64,000 nt of DNA, from NCBI RefSeq assembly GCF_017377575.1, contig NZ_JAFREM010000030.1, positions 28,272-92,271 on the forward strand, written 5' to 3'. Source of the DNA: Candidatus Enterococcus moelleringii (GTDB taxonomy: Bacteria > Bacillota > Bacilli > Lactobacillales > Enterococcaceae). The position numbers and the translations under genes were made by a program. Positions 8,280 to 16,193 of this stretch are shown here, in pieces. Within the stretch, counting starts at the first letter, position 1. Every line of letters begins with the position of its first letter. The notes under the pieces are model-generated. The model saw only the letters and a list, made by a program, of their open reading frames with translations. It was not told the origin of the DNA and made no database searches.

Positions 8280-9425
8280 ATGAAGCTGCCGCAAAATCAG
8301 GCAACTTTGCAAGCGGTAACGAATTTGATTGAATATGCTTTTAATAAGCAGCAGCCAATTATTGATGATTCGTTGTTTCTGTCCCGCTACCAGCATGCCG
8401 ATTGCTTTGGCACTTTCCATCATGAACAACTGAGCAGTTTAGTGATGGTAAACCATTTTCAAGCGAAAGTGTTCGCAGCAACGGTGCCGATGGCGGGAAT
8501 TGGCTATGTAGCCAGCTATCCTGAGTTTCGCGGAAGCGGCGGCGTTTCAGAGATCATGCAGGAAATTTTGGCGGACTTGTACGAAAGCGGCGTCGTGATT
8601 TCCCAGTTGGCACCTTTTTCCCAACGCTTTTACCGTCAATTTGGTTACGAGAACACCAGCCAGCAAAAAAAATACCGCATACCGGCCGCGGCCTTTGCTC
8701 ACGTGACTAGTGAAAAAGCTGGTGAAATCAAACGAGGTACCTGGGATGAAACACAAAAAATAATTAGAGCTCTTTATCAAGAGGCTTTAACCAACGACCA
8801 AGTTGGAACAGTGGCAAGAGAAGCCTGGTGGTGGGAACGCCTGCAGGAGTATTATCCACATCGCTTTTACGCAGTATGTTATGACCAAAATCAGCAGGTC
8901 CAAGGCTATCTGATCTATCGTTTGCAAGGAGATACCTTCCTAGTGGATGAACTGGTTTATCTGAATGGCTTTGCTTTACGAAAATTAGTGACCTACATGA
9001 AGGCGCACGTTTCGTCCTTTAGCTGGTTTGCGTACGCTGCACCAGTGCACGAATGCTTGGAAGTTTGTTTTGCTGAGCAAGAGGCACTGGAGATCTCAGT
9101 GGCTCCTTACATGATGAGTCGAATCATCAATTTACCGCAATTATTTAGTCATTTACCAATTGATGCTGACGAATTAATCGTGGAGGTCACTGAGGATCAA
9201 CAATGTCCTTGGAATCAGGGAATCTGGCAGCTGAAAGCTGGCGAGTGTCAGCGAGTGGAAGGTTTAGAACCCGACATTCGAGGCAACATTCATGCTTGGA
9301 CCGAGCTGATTTTAGGCAATCTATCTTTAGAAGAAGGTTGTTTGTTAGACAAATTTGAAGTAAACAATCAAAAAATCATGGCTGCCTTTCCAAAAGGCAA
9401 GCAATCATTTTACGATTATTTTTAA
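8280..9425 (+). CDS. Eis-like GNAT N-acetyltransferase
   Basis: A 381-residue protein with the layout of the Eis family: an N-terminal GNAT fold with an acetyl-CoA loop (about residues 70-85, F-R-G-S-G-G-V-S), a second GNAT-like domain, and a C-terminal SCP2-like domain ending in an aromatic Phe carboxylate, which in Eis proteins acts in catalysis. Family members acetylate amines, for example on aminoglycosides or peptides. Its position between the IIA and IIC genes of a sugar PTS is unusual and suggests a substrate related to the imported sugar, perhaps an amino sugar; that is inference. The start has a GGAGATG ribosome site. Enzyme activity is not shown by the sequence alone. Confidence 0.8.
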   Translation: MKLPQNQATLQAVTNLIEYAFNKQQPIIDDSLFLSRYQHADCFGTFHHEQLSSLVMVNHFQAKVFAATVPMAGIGYVASYPEFRGSGGVSEIMQEILADLYESGVVISQLAPFSQRFYRQFGYENTSQQKKYRIPAAAFAHVTSEKAGEIKRGTWDETQKIIRALYQEALTNDQVGTVAREAWWWERLQEYYPHRFYAVCYDQNQQVQGYLIYRLQGDTFLVDELVYLNGFALRKLVTYMKAHVSSFSWFAYAAPVHECLEVCFAEQEALEISVAPYMMSRIINLPQLFSHLPIDADELIVEVTEDQQCPWNQGIWQLKAGECQRVEGLEPDIRGNIHAWTELILGNLSLEEGCLLDKFEVNNQKIMAAFPKGKQSFYDYF

Positions 9426-9604
9426 TTAGGAAATTAGGATGCCAGTCCAACTTTTGGCAGTAAATCAAGCAAGAAGCCAAAGCTCAAATCATGCTCTACT
9501 AAAGAAATAGAGAAGTATAGTTGGATGGTATTCGTGGTGAGGATCAAACTCATTTTTCCTTGGAAAAATGATTACTTTATTAACGAACTAGGAGGAATTT
9601 TGAA
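9426..9604 (+). other. 179-base spacer with hairpins between acetyltransferase and IIC genes
   Basis: No gene is visible. It contains a TGCCA / TGGCA hairpin (9440-9459) and an almost gapless palindrome TCATTTTTCC-TT-GGAAAAATGA (9550-9571) just before the AGGAGG site of the IIC gene. No clear promoter or poly-T tail is present. These may be mRNA processing or stability elements that set the ratio of IIC to IIA/IIB. Confidence 0.4.
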
Positions 9605-10867
9605 ATGGATGGATTTATTAATTTTATGGAACGGCGCTTTATCCCGATTGCGTCTAAAATTGGGGCACAGCGGCACTTAGTGGCAATCCGTGACTCATTT
9701 ATGGTAACAATGCCTTTAATGATTTTAGGGGCTTTAGCAGTAATGATCAACAACCTGTCACTAACGATTCCAGCGTTCGGCACCTTTATGGACGGAATCT
9801 TCGGCGGCGAAGCTTGGAAAGGCTTTGGTGGCGGTATTTGGAACGGTACTTTCGGTATTCTATCAGTGTTTGTCGCTTTCTTAGTGGCTTACAACTTAGC
9901 TAACAGCTATGGTAAAGATGGCGTATCAACCGGGGTGGTTTCTGTAGCCTGCTTCTTTACATTAGGTGCAGCTACCAGCGGAATGAACTCAACTGGTTTA
10001 TTCGTAGCCTTGATCGTAGCCATCGTTGTGACTGAATTGTTCCGTCGTCTGATCGGCAATCCAAAATTAGTGATTAAAATGCCTGACGGTGTTCCGCCAG
10101 CAGTTGCTAAATCATTTGCAGCGTTATTCCCAGCGATGATTACCATTTCATTATTCGGTTTAATTGCCGCAATTATTGGCGGTTTTGGTGTGGAAGATAT
10201 GTTTGCAGCTTTCTATGCAATGGTTCAAGAACCATTTATGGGCTTGGCAAACTCTTATGGTTCAGCACTATTAATTGCTTTCATTACTCCATTCCTATGG
10301 TTCTTTGGATTACACGGTGCCAACATGATCGATCCGTTCATGCAAGCCATCAATGCACCAGCAATCGAAGCTAATATGGCTGCTATTAATGCAGGTAAAG
10401 CAGCTCCTTATATTGTAAACAAACCATTTATCGATTCATTTGTAAATATGGGTGGTACCGGGGTAACTATCGGTCTAATCATTGCGATTTACTTAGTTGG
10501 TCGTAAACACAAAGCCTTTATGGTGGTAAATAACTTGGCAGCCGCTCCAGGTGTGTTCAACATCAACGAGCCATTAATGTTTGGTCTGCCATTGGTATTG
10601 AACCCAATCATGTTCTTCCCATTTATTTTGGCACCAATGGTCTGTGTAACGACAGCGTACTTTGCTACTAAATGGGGGTTTGTACCACCAGCAACATTTA
10701 TGCCACCATGGGTAACACCACCAATTCTTGGCGGATTCTTAGCTACTCAAAGTATTTCTGGTGCCATACTATCAGCAGTGAACTTAGTTATTTCCATCGC
10801 AATGTACGTACCATTTGTAATGTTAGCTACTAAACAAGAATTAAAACGCGAAGCAGCAGAAAAATAA
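9605..10867 (+). CDS. PTS lactose/cellobiose-family EIIC permease
   Basis: A 420-residue membrane protein with about ten membrane segments of the Lac/Cel IIC family. It starts M-D-G-F-I-N-F-M-E-R-R-F-I-P-I-A and carries the family motifs P-F-L-W-F-F-G-L-H-G-A-N (about 240) and N-I-N-E-P-L-M-F-G-L-P (about 320), around the sugar site. It moves the sugar while it is phosphorylated by IIB. The start follows AGGAGG. It is separated from IIB/IIA by the acetyltransferase gene and a 179-base spacer, so it may be translated or processed separately, but it is on the same strand in the same operon. Confidence 0.93.
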   Translation: MDGFINFMERRFIPIASKIGAQRHLVAIRDSFMVTMPLMILGALAVMINNLSLTIPAFGTFMDGIFGGEAWKGFGGGIWNGTFGILSVFVAFLVAYNLANSYGKDGVSTGVVSVACFFTLGAATSGMNSTGLFVALIVAIVVTELFRRLIGNPKLVIKMPDGVPPAVAKSFAALFPAMITISLFGLIAAIIGGFGVEDMFAAFYAMVQEPFMGLANSYGSALLIAFITPFLWFFGLHGANMIDPFMQAINAPAIEANMAAINAGKAAPYIVNKPFIDSFVNMGGTGVTIGLIIAIYLVGRKHKAFMVVNNLAAAPGVFNINEPLMFGLPLVLNPIMFFPFILAPMVCVTTAYFATKWGFVPPATFMPPWVTPPILGGFLATQSISGAILSAVNLVISIAMYVPFVMLATKQELKREAAEK

Positions 10868-10870
10868 GAT

Positions 10871-10915
10871 CAAGCAAGGATTCAAGGATCAATGGATTCT
10901 TGAGTCCTTGCTTTG
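10871..10915 (+). terminator. Long hairpin after the IIC gene, possible weak terminator or processing site
   Basis: CAAGCAAGGA pairs with TCCTTGCTTTG and the inner CAAG/CTTG arms extend the stem to about 18-20 bp. It is not followed by a T run, so it may be a transcript-stabilising structure or a leaky stop rather than a true terminator. Confidence 0.45.
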
Positions 10916-10972
10916 TGTAACGAACAAATAATCATCAATTAATCTTTCTAATCAGTCAGGAGAAAACAAACC

Positions 10973-12358
10973 ATGAAACAATTTCCAGCAAACTTTTGGT
11001 GGGGTGCTGCTACATCAGGCCCGCAAAGTGAAGGACGCTTTAACAAAAAACACGCTAATGTATTTGATTACCATTACGAAATCGAACCTGAGGTCTTTTA
11101 CAATCAAGTCGGACCCGACACAGCCTCTAATTTCTACAACAGCTATAAAGAAGACATCCAAATGATGCGCTCTATCGGCATGAACAGCATGCGTACCAGC
11201 ATTCAGTGGAGCCGTTTGATTGACGATCTTGAAGCAAATACGGTCAATGACGATGCCGTGCGTTTTTACAATGGCGTCATCGACACGATGCTGGCAGAAG
11301 GCATGACACCAGTCATGAATCTGCATCACTTTGATTTACCAGTGGAGCTGTTTGATAAATACGGCGGCTGGGAATCGAAAAAAGTTGTGGAGCTGTTTGT
11401 TGGCTTTGCTAAACGCTGCTTCGAACTATTTGGTGATCGAGTTAAGTATTGGACGACTCACAATGAACCGATGGTAGTTGTAGAAGGGGAGTACCTGTTC
11501 CAATTCCATTATCCTAATATTGTGGACGGCAAGAAAGCAGTGCAAGTAGCCTATAACTTAAACCTAGCTTCTGCTAAAGCGATCAAAGCTTTCCGCGAGA
11601 TGGCGATTGAGGATGCTCAAATCGGTACGATTCTGAACTTGACACCTACCTATGCTGCTTCTGATAGTGAAGAAGATCAAGAAGCTGCCCGCATTGCAGA
11701 ACTATGGAACAATAAAATGTTCTTAGAGCCAGCAATCTATGGTCATTTTCCAGCAGAATTAGAAGAGCTGTTGATTCGTGACAAGGTTCTTTGGGAAACG
11801 AACGATGAGGAAAAAGCCGTCCTGAAGGAAAACACGATTGATTTCTTAGGTGTGAACTTCTACCATCCAAATCGTGTGAAAGCGCCGGATGTCGCACCGA
11901 ATTCGGTGGGCTCATGGATGCCGGATCGTTACTACGATGCTTATGATATGCCAGGGCGTCGTGTGAACTTGGACCGCGGCTGGGAAATTTATCCAAAAGC
12001 GTTGTATGATATTGCTGTGAACATCAAAGAAAACTACAAAAATATTCCTTGGTATGTGTCCGAAAACGGCATGGGCGTTTCCAATGAGGATCGTTTCAAA
12101 AATACTGAAGGCATGATCGAAGATGATTACCGCATTGATTTCGTGCAGGAGCATTTAGAATGGCTGCATAAAGGAATCGAAGAAGGCTCAAAATGCTTTG
12201 GTTACCACATGTGGACGCCAATCGATTGCTGGTCATGGCTAAATGCTTACAAAAATCGCTACGGCTTTATTTCCAACAATATCCATACGCAAATCAAAAC
12301 CGTTAAAAAATCTGGTCACTGGTTTAAAGAAGTGACGGAACAAAACGGTTTAAGCTAA
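10973..12358 (+). CDS. GH1 6-phospho-beta-glucosidase-like glycosidase
   Basis: A 461-residue glycoside hydrolase family 1 enzyme, the size usual for the family. The acid/base is Glu165 in T-H-N-E-P and the nucleophile Glu364 in S-E-N-G-M. The C-terminal K-x-S-x-x-W-F element (K-K-S-G-H-W-F) resembles the phosphate-binding loop of 6-phospho-beta-glycosidases. It should split the phosphorylated disaccharide delivered by the adjacent PTS in the cytoplasm. The start follows AGGAGAAAAC. The gene lies 105 bases after IIC and 18 bases before the MupG-like gene. Whether the substrate is cellobiose-6-P or an amino-sugar analogue is not visible. Confidence 0.9.
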   Translation: MKQFPANFWWGAATSGPQSEGRFNKKHANVFDYHYEIEPEVFYNQVGPDTASNFYNSYKEDIQMMRSIGMNSMRTSIQWSRLIDDLEANTVNDDAVRFYNGVIDTMLAEGMTPVMNLHHFDLPVELFDKYGGWESKKVVELFVGFAKRCFELFGDRVKYWTTHNEPMVVVEGEYLFQFHYPNIVDGKKAVQVAYNLNLASAKAIKAFREMAIEDAQIGTILNLTPTYAASDSEEDQEAARIAELWNNKMFLEPAIYGHFPAELEELLIRDKVLWETNDEEKAVLKENTIDFLGVNFYHPNRVKAPDVAPNSVGSWMPDRYYDAYDMPGRRVNLDRGWEIYPKALYDIAVNIKENYKNIPWYVSENGMGVSNEDRFKNTEGMIEDDYRIDFVQEHLEWLHKGIEEGSKCFGYHMWTPIDCWSWLNAYKNRYGFISNNIHTQIKTVKKSGHWFKEVTEQNGLS

Positions 12359-12376
12359 AATCTCAAGGAGGCAATT

Positions 12377-13474
12377 ATGAAACGAGAACTAGGAGTATCG
12401 ATTTATCCGGATCACAGTGATCCCCAGGAGGATCGCCGCTATTTGAAAAAAGCTGCAGATCTAGGCTACACCCGCATCTTCATGAGTATGTTGGAGGTAA
12501 CAGACGGCAAAGACAAGGTTCGTGAAAAATTCCAAGGCATTATTGGCTATGCCAAAGAACTGGGCTTTGAAACGATTTTAGATATTGCGCCATCGATTTT
12601 TGATGAGCTGGAGATTTCTTATGACGATTTAAGCTTCTTTGCGGAATTGGGTGCAGACGGTATTCGTTTAGACGAAGGCTTCGACGGCAATAAAGAAGCG
12701 ATGTTGACTTTTAACCCCCAAGGTTTGGCGATTGAATTGAACATGAGCAACAACGTGGCTTACCTGGAAAACATTTTATCCTATGAAGCCAACACACCAT
12801 TCTTGTACGGTTGTCATAATTTCTATCCGCAAAGTGGTTCAGCGCTGCCCTATGACTTTTTCATTTCCTGCAGCCAGCGTTTCAAGCGCCAAGGAATCAA
12901 AACAGCGGCTTTTGTTACCAGCGCAGCTGCTCAATATGGCCCTTGGGATGTGAATGATGGCCTGCCAACTTTGGAAATGCATCGCTATTTGCCAATTGAT
13001 TTGCAAGTCCGTCACATGTTCGCGACTGGTTTAATTGACACCGTGATTATCGGAAATGCTTACGCTTCGGATGAAGAGCTGGAAAAAGTCGCTGCTGTTG
13101 ATCGTTATAAAGTAAGCTTAAGCGTGGAAGTCGTTCCAGAAATCAATGAGGTAGAAAGTAAAATATTAGCCTATGATAAGCATTTCCGTCGCGGCGATAT
13201 CACGTCATCAATGGTTCGGTCTACTCAGGTTCGTGTGAATTACAGCGATGTGGAAAATCCGCCTCATGATAACCAGGAAGAATTCCAAGTCGGCGACGTA
13301 GTTATCGGCAACGACAAATTTGGTAAGTACAAAAACGAGCTGCAAATTATTCTGGAACCTCATGCCGATGAGCGGAAAAATTTAGTTGGCAGAATCCCAC
13401 AAGAAGAATTGATTATGCTGGAATTTTTACGTCCCTGGTCGAAATTTCAATTTGTTACTGAGTCTCCGAGATAA
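12377..13474 (+). CDS. DUF871 / MupG-like TIM-barrel hydrolase (candidate 6-phospho-N-acetylmuramidase)
   Basis: A 365-residue protein with an N-terminal TIM-barrel (G-V-S-I-Y-P-D-H at the start, then D-G-I-R-L-D-E-G at about 95) and a C-terminal beta domain that includes G-D-V-V-I-G-N-D-K-F-G. This is the DUF871 family, whose characterised member, S. aureus MupG, cleaves MurNAc-6-P-GlcNAc. Older databases call it an outer surface protein, which is misleading because there is no signal peptide. The ribosome site is AGGAGG. With the GH1 gene it forms the catabolic end of the PTS operon. If it is MupG-like, the operon may handle a muropeptide-type or other lactyl-ether disaccharide; paralogues with other specificities are likely, so I keep this as a candidate. 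Confidence 0.8.
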   Translation: MKRELGVSIYPDHSDPQEDRRYLKKAADLGYTRIFMSMLEVTDGKDKVREKFQGIIGYAKELGFETILDIAPSIFDELEISYDDLSFFAELGADGIRLDEGFDGNKEAMLTFNPQGLAIELNMSNNVAYLENILSYEANTPFLYGCHNFYPQSGSALPYDFFISCSQRFKRQGIKTAAFVTSAAAQYGPWDVNDGLPTLEMHRYLPIDLQVRHMFATGLIDTVIIGNAYASDEELEKVAAVDRYKVSLSVEVVPEINEVESKILAYDKHFRRGDITSSMVRSTQVRVNYSDVENPPHDNQEEFQVGDVVIGNDKFGKYKNELQIILEPHADERKNLVGRIPQEELIMLEFLRPWSKFQFVTESPR

Positions 13475-13500
13475 AATTAGAAAACGATGAAATTTTCTAG

Positions 13501-13529
13501 TTGACAAACGCTTTGGCGCGGTGTAAAGT
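13501..13529 (+). promoter_or_regulatory. Sigma-A promoter of the T-box / amino-acid transporter operon
   Basis: TTGACA (13501-13506), 17-base spacer and TAAAGT (13524-13529), followed by the T-box leader. A TAGAAAA / TTTTCTA inverted repeat (13478-13499) lies directly upstream. Confidence 0.8.
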
Positions 13530-13536
13530 AATAACA

Positions 13537-13794
13537 ACTTAATCAATCGACAATGAAAAGAAGAGTAGCAGGTAAGTTGCTTTTAGAGAGTCTCTGGCAG
13601 GTGAAAAGAGACAGCAATTAGTTGTGAACCACATCTTTGAGTCGACTAGCTGAAAAGAGTAGGTTAGTCCGGGAAGGCCCGTTACAGCTGTGGTCAGATA
13701 GACCAGTGGAGGCTGCATGTTGTGAGACGGCAGCGAAAAAAGGTGGAACCGCGTAATTTACGTCCTTTAGTCATTATGACTAAAGGGCTTTTTT
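13537..13794 (+). promoter_or_regulatory. T-box riboswitch, probable histidine specifier (CAC)
   Basis: This is a complete T-box leader. Stem I begins at about 13555 (GAAAAGAAGAGTAGC), and the specifier region reads GTGAAC-CAC-ATCTTTGAG. Aligning it with the well-known glyQS geometry (GAAA-GGC-A, then the helix strand) puts CAC (His) in the specifier position. Stem II/III sequences follow, then the T-box core GGTGGAACCGCG at 13742-13753 and a terminator, CCTTTAGTCA / TGACTAAAGG plus T run (13764-13794). Uncharged tRNA should stabilise the antiterminator and switch on the transporter genes. Threonine (ACC) and proline (CCA) are the alternative readings. The bulge base is A (UGGA), which pairs with discriminator U73, whereas bacterial tRNA-His usually has C73; this weakens the His call. 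Confidence 0.85.
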
Positions 13795-13849
13795 ATTTCC
13801 CCGACACTGGCAATGACCCAACGAGGCTTTTTCTGTAAAGAAAAGGCAA

Positions 13850-13910
13850 ACAAGAGGTGGAACCACGTCCAATGACGTCCTCTGGCAAGCATAGCCAGGG
13901 GACTTTTTTT
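13850..13910 (+). promoter_or_regulatory. Second, stand-alone T-box antiterminator/terminator module
   Basis: A second T-box core (GAGGTGGAACCACG, 13854-13867) lies 60 bases after the first terminator. It can form a full antiterminator: GAGG (13854-13857) with CCTC (13879-13882), and ACGTC (13865-13869) with GACGT (13874-13878), with the TGGAACC bulge between. The competing terminator is GTCCTCTGGC / GCCAGGGGAC followed by seven T residues (13877-13910). There is no room for a second Stem I or specifier. It therefore looks like a duplicated decision module that must rely on the upstream Stem I or act alone. Confidence 0.85.
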
Positions 13911-13932
13911 ATTTTAGGGAGGAACATGCAGA

Positions 13933-14574
13933 ATGAATTATTTAGTTGATGTTATGCCGCAATTACTAACCGGCGCCAGTACTACGGTGAAATTATTTTT
14001 ATATACGATTATTGGCTCACTGCCGCTGGGGATTTTACTTTCCTTTGGTTTATCCAGTCGTTTCACACCGATTAAATGGATTTTACAGCTTTACGTGTGG
14101 ATCATGCGAGGCACACCGTTATTGCTGCAGCTGATCTTCGTCTTTTACGGCTTGCCATTGGCGGGTATCGTATTTGACCGTTTCGAAGCAGCACTTTTCG
14201 CTTTCGTTCTAAACTACGCGGCGTATTACGCGGAAATCTTCCGGGGCGGAATTCAGTCGATTCCATTAGGACAATACGAAGCTTCTCGGGTGTTAGGCTT
14301 AACACCGTTTCAAACGATTACCCGAATCATTATCCCTCAGGTAGTAAAAATTGTATTACCATCTGTCGGAAATGAAGTGATTAACTTGATTAAGGATACT
14401 TCATTGGTGTACATCCTAGGCCTGTCTGATGTTATGCGGGTAGGGAAGATCGCCATGGAGCGGGACACCACGTTGCTGCCGTTATTAGGAGTCGCCCTCA
14501 TCTACCTAGTGATGACCGGGATCGCGACCGTACTTATGAAGTATTTGGAAAATCGTCTGAACTACTATCGTTAG
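13933..14574 (+). CDS. Amino-acid ABC transporter permease (HisM/GlnP family)
   Basis: A 213-residue polar-amino-acid permease with about five membrane helices. The ATPase-contact EAA loop is around residue 115-130 (E-A-S-R-V-L-G-L-T-P-F-Q-T). The N-terminal L-T-G-A-S-T-T-V-K-L-F motif is typical of the family. The start ATG follows GGGAGGAAC. It is the first gene after the double T-box leader and is followed by the ATPase gene after 27 bases. Its substrate is inferred from the leader: histidine is most likely, as T-box-controlled His transporters (hisXYZ) are known in Lactobacillales. Confidence 0.88.
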   Translation: MNYLVDVMPQLLTGASTTVKLFLYTIIGSLPLGILLSFGLSSRFTPIKWILQLYVWIMRGTPLLLQLIFVFYGLPLAGIVFDRFEAALFAFVLNYAAYYAEIFRGGIQSIPLGQYEASRVLGLTPFQTITRIIIPQVVKIVLPSVGNEVINLIKDTSLVYILGLSDVMRVGKIAMERDTTLLPLLGVALIYLVMTGIATVLMKYLENRLNYYR

Positions 14575-14601
14575 AAATTTTCGTAAAGAAGGAGCAGCCT
14601 C

Positions 14602-15237
14602 ATGATTGAATTAAAAAATATCAATAAATCTTTTGGCACTAAAAAAGTTATTAACAATCTAGATTTAGTGATCCCCGATGGTCAAATCTTGGCAATCGTT
14701 GGACCATCCGGCGGTGGGAAAACCACCTTGCTTCGGACACTAGCTGGACTAGAAAAAGCCGACAGCGGCACATTTTTACAAGACGGAGAACCCTTTGATC
14801 CTGCCTCTGATAAACACCAGGAGCAAGTCGTTGGCGTGGTCTTCCAGGACTTCCAGCTATTTCCTCATCTAAACGTGATGGACAATATTACCATTGGTCC
14901 TCGCTTAGTGTTAAAAGAAGAAAAAGAAGTGTACACGAAAAAAGCGCAAAACTTAGCCAGCCTGTTAGGTATCGAAGAACTGTTATACAGCTATCCTTTC
15001 CAACTATCCGGCGGTCAAAAACAGCGTTTAGCCATCGCCCGCGCCATGGCAATGGGACCAAAAGTATTGGCCTATGATGAACCAACCAGTGCCTTAGATC
15101 CAGCCTTGCGTCAGCAAGTGGAAAGCTTGATCTTAGAACTAAAAGCAGATGGCGTCACACAAATCGTCGTAACCCATGACTTAGTTTTCGCCGAAAATAT
15201 CGCCGACAAGCTGTTGAAAGTCGAACCAATTGGTTAA
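14602..15237 (+). CDS. Amino-acid ABC transporter ATPase
   Basis: A 211-residue ATP-binding subunit. Walker A is G-P-S-G-G-G-K-T (about 35-42), the Q-loop F-Q-D-F-Q-L-F, the signature L-S-G-G-Q-K-Q-R and Walker B V-L-A-Y-D-E-P-T, with the H-loop V-T-H-D. It is slightly shorter than the usual 240 residues because the C-terminal extension is missing. The ribosome site is AAGGAG. It pairs with the upstream permease to power uptake of the amino acid captured by one or both lipoproteins downstream. Confidence 0.92.
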   Translation: MIELKNINKSFGTKKVINNLDLVIPDGQILAIVGPSGGGKTTLLRTLAGLEKADSGTFLQDGEPFDPASDKHQEQVVGVVFQDFQLFPHLNVMDNITIGPRLVLKEEKEVYTKKAQNLASLLGIEELLYSYPFQLSGGQKQRLAIARAMAMGPKVLAYDEPTSALDPALRQQVESLILELKADGVTQIVVTHDLVFAENIADKLLKVEPIG

Positions 15238-15284
15238 CAAGAGACACCAAAATATACATTAAAATGAACTAGGAGGAAGTTAGT

Positions 15285-16124
15285 ATGAAATTGAAAAAGT
15301 TTGTATTAGGAACAGTTGCTTTAGTAAGCGTGGCAGTTTTGGGAGCCTGCGGCAATGGCAGCAACGATGATGAAGCATCAAATGAAAACACATGGCAACA
15401 AGTAGAAGAATCAAAGAAAATCACCATCGGCTTGGATGATACCTTTGTACCAATGGGCTTTAAAGATGAAGACGGCGAAATTGTTGGTTTTGACATTGAC
15501 TTAGCTAAAGCTGTTTTTGAGCAATACGACATCGAACCAACCTTCCAGCCGATTGACTGGTCCATGAAAGAAAATGAATTAGAAAACGGTACGATCGACC
15601 TAATCTGGAACGGCTATACCATGACTAAGGCTCGTGAAGAAAAAGTAGCCTTCACAAAACCTTACGCGAAAAATGAACAAGTAATTGTAGCTGAAAAAGA
15701 CAGCGGCATTACCAAAGATGAAGATTTGAAAGACAAAATTTTAGGCGCACAAGAAGGTTCTTCTGGTTACGAGGCCTTCAACAATGAGCCTGAAAAATTA
15801 AAAGACTTAGTAACAGACCAAGATGCAACTTTGTATGCCAGCTTCAATGAAGCATTTATTGACTTGGAAAGCGGCCGGATTGATGGCTTGCTGATCGACC
15901 GGGTTTACGCTGATTACTACTTGAAGCAAGCAGGTAAAACTGATGACTTTACGGTCTTTAATGCTGGATTTAACAACGAAAACTTCGCTGTTGGTGCACG
16001 TAAAGACGATACCGAACTGGTTGGGAAAATTAATGACGCCTTCGATAAATTACAAGAAGACGGCAAATACGGGGAAATTTCACAAAAATGGTTTGGTGAA
16101 GAATGGAGTCTTCCTGAAGATTAA
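15285..16124 (+). CDS. Amino-acid-binding lipoprotein (ABC transporter), copy 1
   Basis: A 279-residue family 3 solute-binding protein. It has a lipoprotein signal peptide with lipobox L-G-A-C (Cys22), so it is anchored to the outer face of the membrane. The ligand domain starts around residue 45 (I-T-I-G-L-D-D-T-F-V-P-M-G-F) and includes the family motif G-F-D-I-D-L-A-K. The ribosome site is AGGAGG. It is followed by a strong terminator, so it ends the T-box-controlled unit. It is about 60-65% identical by eye to the next gene. Confidence 0.92.
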   Translation: MKLKKFVLGTVALVSVAVLGACGNGSNDDEASNENTWQQVEESKKITIGLDDTFVPMGFKDEDGEIVGFDIDLAKAVFEQYDIEPTFQPIDWSMKENELENGTIDLIWNGYTMTKAREEKVAFTKPYAKNEQVIVAEKDSGITKDEDLKDKILGAQEGSSGYEAFNNEPEKLKDLVTDQDATLYASFNEAFIDLESGRIDGLLIDRVYADYYLKQAGKTDDFTVFNAGFNNENFAVGARKDDTELVGKINDAFDKLQEDGKYGEISQKWFGEEWSLPED

Positions 16125-16130
16125 CAGAAT

Positions 16131-16162
16131 ATAGGCGAGCGGATCAGTTCGCCTATTTTTTT
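16131..16162 (+). terminator. Intrinsic terminator between the two binding-protein genes
   Basis: ATAGGCGA / TCGCCTAT stem with a 10-base loop and seven T residues. It separates expression of the second binding lipoprotein from the transporter operon. Confidence 0.85.
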
Positions 16163-16193
16163 ATACAAAAATCAAAAAATAGGGGTGTAATTT

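Noticed and set aside
9450..9476. A sigma-54-like TTGGCA..AAGCA sequence upstream of the IIC gene
   Set aside because: The distance between the GG and GC dinucleotides is 11 bases instead of 10 and the -12 part is not TTGC, so it does not fit the consensus.
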